Below are positions 37,386-45,909 of a stretch of DNA of 64,000 bases, in pieces. Source of the DNA: Demequina aestuarii (GTDB taxonomy: Bacteria > Actinomycetota > Actinomycetes > Actinomycetales > Demequinaceae); contig NZ_BBRD01000001.1 in assembly GCF_000975095.1 (NCBI RefSeq), forward strand, positions 639,467 through 703,466, in the 5' to 3' direction. Numbering within the stretch: position 1 is the first letter of the stretch; each line of letters starts with the position of its first letter. A program made the translations under genes and the position numbers. Under the pieces are notes generated by a model. It ran no database searches, was not told where the DNA came from, and saw only the letters and a program-made list of their open reading frames with translations.

Positions 37386-39390
37386 CGGGAGAGCGCTGGG
37401 GCTCGGCGACCCGGGGCATCTCGAGGATGGCGGTGGTGCCGCTGACGCCGTCCGATTCGAGGCGCACCGCGAAGTGGTGTCGACCGGCGAGCTCGCGCAC
37501 CATCGCCAGTCCCAGCCCCACCCCGGGAACCTGGTTCTCTGTCGCGAACGTGCCGCGGTGGAAGCGCTCGAACACCCCGTCCAGCTGGTCGGGGGGGATA
37601 CCGGGTCCCTGGTCGGTGATCGCGATGCGCACCACGGAATCGGTGAGTTCGACCTCGACCTCGACGGATGCACCTTGGGGACTGAACTTGACCGCGTTGC
37701 TCAGCAGGTTGATCAAGATCCGCTCGAGGTCCGCCCGCACGCACACCACGTATGCGGGCACAGTGTCGTGCATCCGCAGGCGCACGCCCCGATGGAGTGC
37801 TCCCGTGTGGACGTCCTGCACGGCCTCCTCAGCCACCGTGGTGACGTCGCACGGTCCCGGCTGGGAGCGCGAGGTGGTGGTGATCGCGAGGATGTCCTCG
37901 ACCAGCCCGCCGAGCCTGCGTGCGTTGCGCTCCACGATCTCCAACTGGCTGCGTTCGGCCGGCTCGAGTTCCGCCTCGTCCAGGAGGATCTCCACGAATC
38001 CCAGGATGCTGGTGATGGGTGTTCTCAGCTCGTGGCTGACCGAGGCGACGAAGTCGTCACGCTCGCGGTCGACGGCACGCAGCCGCTCTGCCGCCTCCCG
38101 CTCGTCCTGCAGCGCCCGTTGGAGTGCCCGTTCGCTGTGGAGACGCTCCGTGACGTCCTGGACCTGCACCGTCACGAGCGTCTCGTCGTCGTCGGAGGAG
38201 GTGCGCGTCACCGTCAGGCGGAGCGTGCGGTCGCGCACCGTGACCTCGACGCTTGTGGGGTCGTGGGTGGGGGATCCGATGGACTCCTCCACCGCATCGA
38301 GCACCGACCGGGTGGCATCGTCCACGGGCAGCAGTGGGACGGCTGTCGTCGAGGCGGGGTTCGGCGCGCTGGCGACGTGCTCGCCGAGCTCCAGGACGGC
38401 GCGGGTGTTGCTCTGGATCACTGACACGTTGCCCGCTCGGTCCTCGCGCAGCATGAGCATGCCGATGGGAGCCCCCACGATGCCGGTGCGAAGCAGCTGC
38501 TCGCGACGCTCCGCACGGGCGGCACTCACCATCTGCTCCAGTCGCGCCGCAGAGACGTACAGCGAGGACCCCACGAGCGTCAGGAGAAAGGCCTGCACGA
38601 CGAACCGCCGGTTGAGCTCCTGCCACGACGGGTCGGCGAAGGGCCCACCCCCAAAGATCGTCAACGTGGTGGTGGCGGCGACCACCAGCACGAGCTCGAT
38701 CGCCAGCGCTCGCGTCGAGAGCGTGAACGCCGCCCACATGAGCACGGGGAAGAGTACGAACTCGAGGGGCAGCTGGTTCGCCGGTGAGAAGACGAAGGCG
38801 ACGACGGCGGCGAGGACGACGGGTTGGACCCAGCGGTAGGCGGGGCCGCGAGACCGGGCCTCTGGCCCCCATGCCAGCGCCATGGGCACGATCGCCAGGA
38901 TCGCGGAGACGTGACTCGTGAACACCGAGAGCGCGGTGGAGCCAAAGTCGTCGACTGACAGGATGGCCACCGAGAGGCCGGCGAGAATCGCGCCCACGAG
39001 CGCTCCCGCCGAGGCGGCGATGACGAGCGACGACACCTCACGCACCGAGGTGAGCCGAGGCGTGCGTGCCTGCCGGGTGAGCACCAGCACCACGAGGTAT
39101 GTCTCGATGGCGTTCGCGATTCCAAAGGCGATCGACAGGTCGACGGCCCGTCCCGCGACCATGTTTGACAGCGATGCCACCACCGCGACGCCCACGGCGG
39201 CGACGATCCGCCATCGCCGTGGCATCATCAGGATCGCGATCGTGGCGGCGCCCGCGGCTGGCCACCACGCGGACGTGCTCTCTCCGAGAGTCGCCAGCTC
39301 CACGGCGGCGACGCCGAGCACGAAGGTCACGGCCAGCATCGCTGCATAGCGGGATGCCCCCAGGCTGCGACTGCGGGTTGCGACTGCCAT
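37375..39390 (-). CDS. Membrane sensor histidine kinase (MASE1-like sensor)
   Basis: A 671-residue kinase. About eight membrane helices (residues 15-285) resemble the MASE1 sensor domain (ELATLGESTSAWWPAAGAAT). A PAS-like region (about 300-415) and a short coiled coil follow. The HisKA domain carries the phospho-acceptor His453 in SHELRTP, and the ATPase domain shows NLLSNAVKFSP, DQGPGIP and GVGLGLA. The start ATG at 39390 is chosen because GGAGG sits 8 bp upstream; an ATG 15 bp further up overlaps that site. It is divergent from a single-domain response regulator whose operon ends in a glycosyltransferase, so it probably controls polysaccharide production. Confidence 0.9.
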   Translation of the reverse strand: MAVATRSRSLGASRYAAMLAVTFVLGVAAVELATLGESTSAWWPAAGAATIAILMMPRRWRIVAAVGVAVVASLSNMVAGRAVDLSIAFGIANAIETYLVVLVLTRQARTPRLTSVREVSSLVIAASAGALVGAILAGLSVAILSVDDFGSTALSVFTSHVSAILAIVPMALAWGPEARSRGPAYRWVQPVVLAAVVAFVFSPANQLPLEFVLFPVLMWAAFTLSTRALAIELVLVVAATTTLTIFGGGPFADPSWQELNRRFVVQAFLLTLVGSSLYVSAARLEQMVSAARAERREQLLRTGIVGAPIGMLMLREDRAGNVSVIQSNTRAVLELGEHVASAPNPASTTAVPLLPVDDATRSVLDAVEESIGSPTHDPTSVEVTVRDRTLRLTVTRTSSDDDETLVTVQVQDVTERLHSERALQRALQDEREAAERLRAVDRERDDFVASVSHELRTPITSILGFVEILLDEAELEPAERSQLEIVERNARRLGGLVEDILAITTTSRSQPGPCDVTTVAEEAVQDVHTGALHRGVRLRMHDTVPAYVVCVRADLERILINLLSNAVKFSPQGASVEVEVELTDSVVRIAITDQGPGIPPDQLDGVFERFHRGTFATENQVPGVGLGLAMVRELAGRHHFAVRLESDGVSGTTAILEMPRVAEPQRSPATP

Positions 39391-39499
39391 GCGCGTGACC
39401 TCCATTGACCGGGCTCACGTCAGTCTAGGGTTGATGGCGAACGCTCAAGCCAGACGCCGCCCGACGGCGTGGCACGACGTGACGACTGAGGAGTGACGC

Positions 39500-39865
39500 A
39501 TGGCGACGGTGATCGTGATCGAGGACGATCCGGACATCTCTCTGCTGGTCGCCCACAAATTGAGGGCTGCTGGACACCGTGTTGAGGTGGAGGCGGATGG
39601 CAGGGCAGGTCTTGCGGCCGTGGTGCAGGTGCGGCCCGACCTTGTGGTGCTGGACTGGATGATGCCCCGCATGAACGGGATCGAAGTGTGTGAGGCGATG
39701 CGTGCAGACCCCGAGCTCGCGGGGACCCCGGTGCTCATGCTGACGGCCAAGGCACAGGAGGCCGACCTCGAGCGTGCGTACTCCGTGGGCGTGGACGAGT
39801 ACATCCAGAAGCCCTTCTCGACCCGTGAATTGGCAGTGCGTGTGGAGCGACTGCTGGGAGCCTGA
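39500..39865 (+). CDS. Single-domain response regulator (CheY-like)
   Basis: A 121-residue receiver with no output domain. The phospho-acceptor is Asp52 (VVLDWMMP), the acidic pocket is EDD near residues 8-10, the switch Thr lies in MLTAKA, and the Lys is in IQKPFS (about 104). The ATG follows GAGGAG. It should be phosphorylated by the divergent histidine kinase and act by protein contact, since it has no DNA-binding part. The next gene overlaps or abuts it, and encodes a HEAT-repeat protein that could be its partner. Confidence 0.93.
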   Translation: MATVIVIEDDPDISLLVAHKLRAAGHRVEVEADGRAGLAAVVQVRPDLVVLDWMMPRMNGIEVCEAMRADPELAGTPVLMLTAKAQEADLERAYSVGVDEYIQKPFSTRELAVRVERLLGA

Positions 39866-40745
39866 GATCGTCACCCCGGGAGTCGAGACCGTCGCAACGG
39901 TCATCCTCGTCGCTTCCACCGTGCTGGTGCTCGTGTTGGTGCTGGCCGTCGTGTCCCTGCGTGCGCTGAGCGCGGTGAAAGGGGTGGTCACGAGCCGGCG
40001 CACGGCGGCCGCCAGGGCCGTCATCTTCGCGGTGATCGACGGAGACCCACCGCGCGCCCCTCGGGGTCCCGTGCGTCGGGCCGCCGTGGCTGCCACCGCA
40101 GTGAGGCTGTCCACCAAGCTGCGAGGCGCGGACCGTGCCGCACTCGCACGATGGTTGACCGATGAGGGTTTTCGCCACCGTGCCACGGTGATGATGCATG
40201 CGACCTTCGCGATCTCTCGTGCACGCGGCGCACGGCTGTTCGTCGCGTGCCTGGCGGACCGTGAAACCGGGCCGCTGCTGGACCTGCTCCACGACAGAGA
40301 TGTGCGGGTGCGCGCCGTCGCCGCCCGAGCGCTGGGGGAGTGCGGAATCTCAAGCGCCGTGCCATTCCTGGTGCGCGCCGCCGCCTCCCACGAGAATCCC
40401 CTGCCGGTGTCGGCGGCGGCGATGGCGATCGTGCACACCGCTCCGCGCTCGGCGAGAGGGCTGGGCATGGCATGGGGCAGTGGTGATCCGGCCGTGGCGT
40501 CGATGGCGGCGGACGTGGCGGGCTACCTTCACCTCACTGATGCGCGGGAACGTCTCGAACGGCTTCTGAATTCAGGCGAGCCCGAGGTGGTCGCCAGCGC
40601 CGCACGCGCCCTCGCGCGTCTGGGCGATCCCCGGTCAGCAGCCGCGATCTCGACGCGCCTCGTGGACGGGGACCTGCCGGCCCAGGTGCGCAACGGACTC
40701 CACGTCGCGTTCGCTGACCTGCACCACGTGAGGTTCGAATCATGA
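39840..40745 (+). CDS. Membrane-anchored HEAT-repeat protein
   Basis: About 301 residues. A strongly hydrophobic segment near the N-terminus (VATVILVASTVLVLVLVLAV) predicts a membrane anchor. The rest is helical with HEAT-like repeats (DRDVRVRAVAARALGECG, GEPEVVASAARALARLGDP). HEAT repeats bind proteins; a bridge between the receiver and the glycosyltransferase is plausible but inferred. The start is uncertain: the GTG at 39840 overlaps the receiver gene by 26 bp, and no ATG precedes the membrane segment. Its end overlaps the glycosyltransferase start by 4 bp. Confidence 0.75.
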   Translation: MWSDCWEPEIVTPGVETVATVILVASTVLVLVLVLAVVSLRALSAVKGVVTSRRTAAARAVIFAVIDGDPPRAPRGPVRRAAVAATAVRLSTKLRGADRAALARWLTDEGFRHRATVMMHATFAISRARGARLFVACLADRETGPLLDLLHDRDVRVRAVAARALGECGISSAVPFLVRAAASHENPLPVSAAAMAIVHTAPRSARGLGMAWGSGDPAVASMAADVAGYLHLTDARERLERLLNSGEPEVVASAARALARLGDPRSAAAISTRLVDGDLPAQVRNGLHVAFADLHHVRFES

Positions 40746-42163
40746 GCATCCTCGAAGTCACGTTCACGACCGTCACCGCGGTGGCCATCGTGTATTACGC
40801 CGTGCATCACCTGATCTTCGGCTCGGTGGTGATCCGCGCAGCGCTGCACGTGGGCCGTGAGCAGCGGTGGGCGGACGAGACCGCGCAGTCACTCACCTTC
40901 GCGAATCCGCTCGCCCCCGGGGTCTCGGTGATTGTCCCCGCGCACAACGAGGAGGCGGGGATCCTGCCGTCGGTGCGCTCGCTTCTCGACGCGCACTATC
41001 CCACGCTCGAGATCATCGTGGTGGACGACGGCTCCACGGACGCGACCGCACAGCTGCTCATCGACGAGTTCGAGCTCGAGCCGCGCGACGTGCCGGTGGT
41101 CGACTCCCGCGTGAAGCAGGTGGGCCACATGATCGCCACGTATCGGTCGCGCCGTCACCCGGGTCTGGTGCTGCTGCGGAAGGAGTCCGTGGGAAGGCGG
41201 TCCGACGCCGTCAACGCGGGCTTCGCGCGCTGCACCCAGCCGCTGGTGTGCATGATCGACGGTGACTCGATCCTGGAGCCCGATGCGCTGCTGCGGGTGG
41301 CGCAGCCGTTCGTGGATGACCCGCGCGTGGTGGCGGCAGGCGGCGTGGTGCTTCCCTCGAACGGCTCCTCGGTCGAGCGCGGACGGGTCGCCGATGCGCG
41401 CGTGCCTCGCACCTGGCTCGAGCGCACTCAGGTGCTCGAGTACATGCGGGCATTCCTGGTGGGCCGTGCGGGGTGGTCGGCCTCGAACGGGCTGATGATC
41501 ATCTCGGGCGCCTTCGGGGTGTTCCGGCGCGAGGCGATCGCCGAGGTGGGCGGTCTCGACGAGCAGTCTCTCGCCGAGGACGCGGAGCTGGTGGTGGCAA
41601 TCCATCGCAGTCACCGGGCGCGAGGCGAGGGATACCGCGTCGTGTTCCTCGCGGATCCCGTGTGCTGGTCCGAGACGCCTTCCACGGTCAGCGTGCTGGC
41701 CAAGCAGCGGCGGCGGTGGTCACACGGACTAGGGGAGATGCTCGAGAAGCATCGCTCGATGATCCTGCGGCCTCGCTACGGGCGCCTCGGAATGGTCACC
41801 ATGCCCTACTTCTGGCTGTTCGAGCTGTGGGGTCCCTTGGTGGAGGTGCTGGGTCTCACTGCTGCGGTCACAGGCGTGCTGACGGGGTGGGTCGACCCGT
41901 GGGTGTTCTGGCTATTCATCGCCGTGTCGTTCCTGCTGTCGATCGCGGTGTCGCTCGCGGCCCTGCTGGTCGAGGTTGTCGCCTTCGGCCGCTATCAGCG
42001 GGTCAGGGACACGTCCCGGCTGGCGGCCGCAGCCATCCTTGAGCCCTTCTGGTTCCGGCCGATGCACTGGTGGTGGCGCATCCGCGGGCTGTGGGCGTCG
42101 CTGCGGCACGAGCGGGCGTCGTGGGGAGAGATGAAGCGCACGGGCTTCGGCGGCGAGGCCTGA
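40742..42163 (+). CDS. Membrane family 2 glycosyltransferase (polysaccharide synthase type)
   Basis: A 473-residue processive-type GT2. One N-terminal membrane helix precedes the catalytic domain with VDDGST (about 94-99), IDGDS (172-176), the AEDAE acidic pair (Glu279-Asp280) and QRRRW (322-326), the D,D,D,QxxRW set of cellulose, hyaluronan and poly-GlcNAc synthases. At least three helices follow (about 345-435), then a basic cytoplasmic tail. It should make and extrude a beta-linked polysaccharide, identity unknown. No PilZ domain, deacetylase or secretion gene is adjacent. The upstream receiver and HEAT-repeat genes are translationally linked, suggesting phosphorelay control. Confidence 0.88.
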   Translation: MSILEVTFTTVTAVAIVYYAVHHLIFGSVVIRAALHVGREQRWADETAQSLTFANPLAPGVSVIVPAHNEEAGILPSVRSLLDAHYPTLEIIVVDDGSTDATAQLLIDEFELEPRDVPVVDSRVKQVGHMIATYRSRRHPGLVLLRKESVGRRSDAVNAGFARCTQPLVCMIDGDSILEPDALLRVAQPFVDDPRVVAAGGVVLPSNGSSVERGRVADARVPRTWLERTQVLEYMRAFLVGRAGWSASNGLMIISGAFGVFRREAIAEVGGLDEQSLAEDAELVVAIHRSHRARGEGYRVVFLADPVCWSETPSTVSVLAKQRRRWSHGLGEMLEKHRSMILRPRYGRLGMVTMPYFWLFELWGPLVEVLGLTAAVTGVLTGWVDPWVFWLFIAVSFLLSIAVSLAALLVEVVAFGRYQRVRDTSRLAAAAILEPFWFRPMHWWWRIRGLWASLRHERASWGEMKRTGFGGEA

Positions 42164-42585
42164 ACACCCGTCTAGAGAGGCCACGCATTGCGAGGCGGGG
42201 GCACAAAAGGGTTCCGTTGGTGGACCTGCTTGGCCCGTGGGGCACCGCGGGCTTCACCTGGACCCCGTCTTGTCACGCACTTCTGTATGTCGCGGCGCGG
42301 AACTCCCCGTGATCGCTCGCCCCCGGAGGCACTCCCGCAACGTCGGGCGGCGTCGTGGTTCGCACCAATTGGCGCGAAGACGTCACCAACGCGCTCTTGC
42401 CGACGATGGGGGATGTAGCCGGCCGAGCACGGTCGGCTGATCGGCCTGAGTGCAGAGAGGCGTCAGTCTCATGGAGCGACACGCGTACACCGGCATCTCC
42501 GCCGGGCATCGCTCCGAGGACGCGCGCCCCTCCGTGCCCAGGTGGGCCGCCGATCCCACCTCCTCACGCCACCTGGCAGGACCCT
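42164..42585. other. 422-bp intergenic region before the sortase-like gene
   Basis: A long GC-rich gap after the glycosyltransferase. It contains a 20-bp near-palindrome (listed separately) and several local inverted repeats in the 42480-42570 part that could fold in a 5' leader. I compared it by eye with actinobacterial ydaO and other riboswitches upstream of cell-wall genes and saw no convincing match. Confidence 0.4.
42359..42378. promoter_or_regulatory. Near-perfect 20-bp palindrome, possible operator
   Basis: TTCGCACCAATTGGCGCGAA is palindromic except for one mismatched pair (A/C). It lies 208 bp before the sortase-like gene in otherwise unstructured DNA, so it is a candidate regulator site. 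Confidence 0.5.
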
Positions 42586-43428
42586 ATGAACCGCGCCCGC
42601 ATCGCGAAGGCCTTCGCACCCACCTCTGCTCTCGCCGCCGCCGTGATCGCCACGGTGGCCGTCTCGTCAGGCACCGCGCCCACGGCGCTGGCTGACGAAG
42701 CTCTCGCGGCCCCCGTGGTCGCGCCGATCGTCCGGAACGTTCCGGCGGTCACCGCTCCCGCGGACATCGAGTTCGTGACTGGTGACGTGACGGTGATCGA
42801 TGTTGAGCGCTGGGAGACCGTCAACCTGATCCGCTTCGCCTCCAAGGACGGCATGCAGACCTACGCGAGCCCGCGCGACGATGCGGACAAGACGGGGACG
42901 CTGAAGACGGGCGACCGTCTCGCGATCGACCGGACCACTCAGGAGGACGCGTGGTCACGGACTACCGGCGGCGCCTGGGTCAAGACCGCGCTCATCTCCT
43001 CCTCCGACCCCACGTACGTCGCGCCGCCCACCCGGTCGTACTCGTCGCCGGCGCGAGGCAGCTCCACGCCAGGCGCGGCCTCCTCGACGCTGAGCGCGAA
43101 GCGCATCGTCACCCAGCACGTGTACACCTCGGGCTCCGGCACCAGCCAAGCCAAGGTCGATGCGTGCAGGGGTGCGGTGTGGAGCGACTTCGGAGCAAGC
43201 GGTGTGGCGATCGCCGAGCACGTGCACTGCGGCGGGGCGTGGATCCTCGACGTCAAGGTCGGCGACACCATCAAGCTCACCGGCGTCGGCGCGGGCACCT
43301 ACACGGTGACGGGGTCCAAGTCGGTGCCCAAGAACTCGAGCGCGAGTGTGCTCAACGGCGGGCTGTGGCTGCAGACCTGCTATCGGAGCGGCAGCCAGAT
43401 GCGACTGGTCGCGATCTCGAGGATCTAG
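42586..43428 (+). CDS. Secreted protein with SH3-like and sortase-like domains
   Basis: A 280-residue exported protein. A signal peptide (about 1-36, cleaved near ALA-DE) is followed by an SH3-like region (about 62-138) and a Ser/Pro linker. The C-terminal domain (about 172-280) has a sortase-like order: His in IAEHVHCGGAWI (212/214), a VGDTIKLTG strand, Cys265 in WLQTCYRSG and Arg273 in MRLVAIS. Sortases join surface proteins to the wall, but true sortases keep a membrane anchor, which is not evident here after cleavage. A helper or divergent transpeptidase role is therefore only a suggestion. The start ATG follows GGCAGG by 5 bp; the frame upstream is not coding-like. Confidence 0.75.
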   Translation: MNRARIAKAFAPTSALAAAVIATVAVSSGTAPTALADEALAAPVVAPIVRNVPAVTAPADIEFVTGDVTVIDVERWETVNLIRFASKDGMQTYASPRDDADKTGTLKTGDRLAIDRTTQEDAWSRTTGGAWVKTALISSSDPTYVAPPTRSYSSPARGSSTPGAASSTLSAKRIVTQHVYTSGSGTSQAKVDACRGAVWSDFGASGVAIAEHVHCGGAWILDVKVGDTIKLTGVGAGTYTVTGSKSVPKNSSASVLNGGLWLQTCYRSGSQMRLVAISRI

Positions 43429-43539
43429 CCGGCGCCCTCCTCGGTACCGGGGGAAGTGCCGGGGCCCCGGCCGTGTTGACGCAGGCCCGGGCCGGGACCA
43501 CCATTGCTCCCAGGCCACATCTGAAGAGGGAGCCTCGCG

Positions 43540-44496
43540 GTGAGCGCAGCGCACGTCGGAATCATTCTGAATCCATCGAAGACCAGCAAGGCCGACCTCG
43601 AGAAGGCGATGGCTTCGGCGATCGCGGAGCACCCCGACGCCACGGTGTCGTGGTTTGAGACCACCGTCGAGGACCCCGGTCGGGGCATGGCCAAGGATGC
43701 GCTCGAGGCGGGCGTCGACCTCGTCATCGCCGCGGGCGGTGACGGCACGGTGCGCGCGGTCGCGGAGTATCTGGCGGAAGTCAAGTCCTCGGCAGACCTC
43801 GGGATCATCCCGATGGGCACCGGCAACCTCCTCGCGCGCAACCTTGAGGTCCCGCTGAACGACATCGAGAAGGCGATGGAGGCGGCCCTGAACTCTCAGG
43901 CCCGGACCATCGACCTGGGCTGGGCCGACATCACCACGGCGGACGGCACCGAGAAGCTGGCGTTCACGGTGATGGCGGGGGTCGGGATCGATGCCCACAT
44001 GATCATCGAGACGGCGGAGGGCCTCAAGGACAAGGTGGGCTGGCTCGCCTACATCGAGTCCCTGGGCCGCGCACTGTCCGCGAGCGACGTGATCGACATG
44101 GACATCACGGTCGATCAGGGAAAGGTCTCGAAGGAGCAGGCCCACACCCTCATCGTGGGCAACTGCGGCATGCTTCAGGGCGGCGTCACGCTGCTGCCTG
44201 ATGCGGACCCCGCCGACGGCGAGCTGGACATGCTCGTGCTGCGCGCGGACGGCGTCGCAGGCTGGCTCGAGACGTTCAAGACCATGATCTGGGACAACGG
44301 GATCAAGCGGCTGTTCGGCCGCAAGGGAAAGGCCTCGAGCAGCGACTCCGTCACCAACCGTCAATTCTCGGAGGCGACCCTCGGCCTCGGCAAGCCGCGC
44401 GTCCTTGAGCTCGACGGCGACGAGGTGGGCGAGTGCACGCGCGTGGAGTTCAGCATTCAGGCGGAGGCCATCCGTGTACGGTCGCCCCAGGCATAG
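43540..44496 (+). CDS. Diacylglycerol/sphingosine kinase family lipid kinase
   Basis: A 318-residue protein of the DAGK_cat family. The nucleotide-binding motifs are NPSKTS near the N-terminus, AAGGDGTVRAVAEYL (about 65-79) and IPMGTGNLLARNL (about 87-99). The C-terminal lipid-kinase domain ends LELDGDEVGECTRVEFSI. Actinobacterial relatives phosphorylate diacylglycerol or similar lipids, or act in mannosylated lipid metabolism. The GTG start is preceded by AGAGGGAG. It may be co-transcribed with the secreted sortase-like gene, 111 bp upstream. Confidence 0.88.
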   Translation: MSAAHVGIILNPSKTSKADLEKAMASAIAEHPDATVSWFETTVEDPGRGMAKDALEAGVDLVIAAGGDGTVRAVAEYLAEVKSSADLGIIPMGTGNLLARNLEVPLNDIEKAMEAALNSQARTIDLGWADITTADGTEKLAFTVMAGVGIDAHMIIETAEGLKDKVGWLAYIESLGRALSASDVIDMDITVDQGKVSKEQAHTLIVGNCGMLQGGVTLLPDADPADGELDMLVLRADGVAGWLETFKTMIWDNGIKRLFGRKGKASSSDSVTNRQFSEATLGLGKPRVLELDGDEVGECTRVEFSIQAEAIRVRSPQA

Positions 44497-44502
44497 GCGC
44501 CG

Positions 44503-45060
44503 TCAGGCGTCGACGTCCGCCCCGCCGCCCAGGTCTGAGCAGTCCACCTCGACGGTGAGGTGCCGCACCAGGTAGTCCCGTGCACCCATGTCGCCCACCA
44601 CGGTGGCGGCGATGTCGCCCCAGTGGTCGCGGCCCATCAGGACCGGGTGCCCGGGCTCGCCGTCGTAATGCGCGCGGGCCAGCGTGCCGCGCGGGTCGTC
44701 GAGAGCGGCATCGAGCACCCGCCGTCCGGCGGCGGCGGTCTGCCCGGGCAGGTCGACCAAGGTGAGCAGCACCGCATCGGTGCTGGACGTGGCAGCCGCG
44801 GCGAGCCCCACGCGGAGCGACGCGGCCTGGCCGTCCTGCCAATCCGTGGCGACCACGGGGAGGGCTCCGCGCGGCACCAGAGCGAGTGCCGCATCGGCCT
44901 CCGCGCCCAACACGATGATGACCTCACGGCACCCCGCGTCGTGCAGCGCCGCGCACGCGATCTCGAGCCACGGCGTGCCGTCCTCGGTCCGGCGCAGTGC
45001 CTTGGGCCCGCCCGCGCGGCTTCCCGCTCCCGCAGCGAGTACGACTCCCGTGACATCCAT
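44503..45060 (-). CDS. MobA-like NTP transferase (MocA type)
   Basis: A 185-residue nucleotidyltransferase of the MocA/NTP_transf_3 family. The nucleotide-binding motif is VVLAAGAGSRAGGPKAL (residues 6-22), followed by the metal-binding LVDLPGQ. MocA makes molybdopterin cytosine dinucleotide for xanthine-dehydrogenase-type enzymes. Placement head-to-head with urate-breakdown genes supports a link to purine oxidation, although no xanthine dehydrogenase gene is in the window. TAGGGT lies 6 bp before the ATG with no Shine-Dalgarno sequence. The start is 23 bp from the divergent OHCU decarboxylase start. Confidence 0.85.
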   Translation of the reverse strand: MDVTGVVLAAGAGSRAGGPKALRRTEDGTPWLEIACAALHDAGCREVIIVLGAEADAALALVPRGALPVVATDWQDGQAASLRVGLAAAATSSTDAVLLTLVDLPGQTAAAGRRVLDAALDDPRGTLARAHYDGEPGHPVLMGRDHWGDIAATVVGDMGARDYLVRHLTVEVDCSDLGGGADVDA

Positions 45061-45085
45061 GCCCCCACCCTACGATGGGGGCATG
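45058..45085. promoter_or_regulatory. Palindromic bidirectional promoter between mocA-like and uraD genes
   Basis: Two 10-bp inverted arms, CATGCCCCCA (45058-45067) and TGGGGGCATG (45076-45085), contain both start codons. Opposing -10 boxes TAGGGT (- strand, 45072-45067) and TACGAT (+ strand, 45071-45076) share their TA step. Each is 6 bp from its start codon, so both genes should be leaderless and start from one symmetric site. Confidence 0.75.
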
Positions 45086-45550
45086 CGGCTGGAACGGGAT
45101 CGACTGTTGGAGTGCCTGCGCGTGGAGCGCTGGGCCGATGCGCTTGCCGGCAAGGACTTCCAGACGGCCGATGCGCTGGTGGCGGCGGGCATCGGCGCGG
45201 CGACCCCGCTCTCCGAGGCCGAGGTGGACGAGGCGCTCGCGGCGCACCCGCGCATCGGCGACAGGGCCGAGGGCGAGGGAGCGGAGGCCTCGTTCTCGCG
45301 TGCCGAGCAGGCCGCGAGCCAGGACCCGGACGAGCAGCTCGAGGCGCGCCTGCGCGAGGGCAACGCCGCGTACGAGGCGCGCTTTGGCCGAGTGTTCCTC
45401 ATCCGCGCCGCCGGCCGAGATCGCCGCGAGATTCTCGAGGAGCTGGACCGGCGACTCATGAACGACCCCGGCGTCGAGACTCACGAGGTCGCCGAGCAGC
45501 TCCGGCAGATCGCCGCGCTGCGTCTGCAGCAAGTCTGGGAGGATGCATGA
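45083..45550 (+). CDS. uraD: OHCU decarboxylase
   Basis: A 155-residue helical enzyme that decarboxylates 2-oxo-4-hydroxy-4-carboxy-5-ureidoimidazoline to S-allantoin, the last step of urate to allantoin. Marks are the His-Pro-Arg-Ile-Gly segment (AAHPRIGD), SRAEQA, and the glutamate-rich GNAAYEARFGRVFLIRAAGRD. The start is the leaderless ATG; the same frame stays open upstream but overlaps the divergent gene. It overlaps the HIU hydrolase gene by 4 bp (ATGA). The allantoate-processing genes lie about 9 kb away in the same window; urate oxidase and allantoinase are not seen. Confidence 0.92.
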   Translation: MRLERDRLLECLRVERWADALAGKDFQTADALVAAGIGAATPLSEAEVDEALAAHPRIGDRAEGEGAEASFSRAEQAASQDPDEQLEARLREGNAAYEARFGRVFLIRAAGRDRREILEELDRRLMNDPGVETHEVAEQLRQIAALRLQQVWEDA

Positions 45551-45879
45551 GCCACGTCACCACACACGTGCTGGACGCCGTCCGCGGCACGCCCGCCGCA
45601 GGGGTCTCCGTGACCCTGTCGGAGCGTGGGGGAGAGGGGTGGGAGCCGCTCGCGTCGGCGGTGACCGACGACGACGGGCGGGTGAGCGCCTTCGGCCCCG
45701 ATCGCCTCGACGACGGCGTCTATCAGGTGCGATTCGACACCGGCATGTACTTCTCGCACCTGAACGTCGAGACCTTCTACCCCGAGGTGGTCATCACGTT
45801 CGAGGTGGACGGCGGCGACCATTATCACGTGCCGCTGCTGCTCAGCCCGTTCGCGTACTCGACGTACCGCGGTTCCTGA
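45547..45879 (+). CDS. hiuH: 5-hydroxyisourate hydrolase (transthyretin-like)
   Basis: A 110-residue transthyretin-like protein with N-terminal HVLDAVRGTPAAGV and the C-terminal YRGS tetrapeptide that distinguishes HIU hydrolases from transthyretin. His in HVLD and HYHVPLL complete the site. It opens 5-hydroxyisourate to OHCU, the substrate of the enzyme encoded just before, with which it overlaps by 4 bp. The active enzyme is a tetramer. Confidence 0.95.
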   Translation: MSHVTTHVLDAVRGTPAAGVSVTLSERGGEGWEPLASAVTDDDGRVSAFGPDRLDDGVYQVRFDTGMYFSHLNVETFYPEVVITFEVDGGDHYHVPLLLSPFAYSTYRGS

Positions 45880-45909
45880 CCCCGTTCGGCACTGACGGCC
45901 GCGTCGGCC

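Noticed and set aside
42164-42585. Possible ydaO (c-di-AMP) riboswitch before the sortase-like gene
   Set aside because: Such riboswitches often precede actinobacterial cell-wall genes, but the conserved core segments could not be found here.
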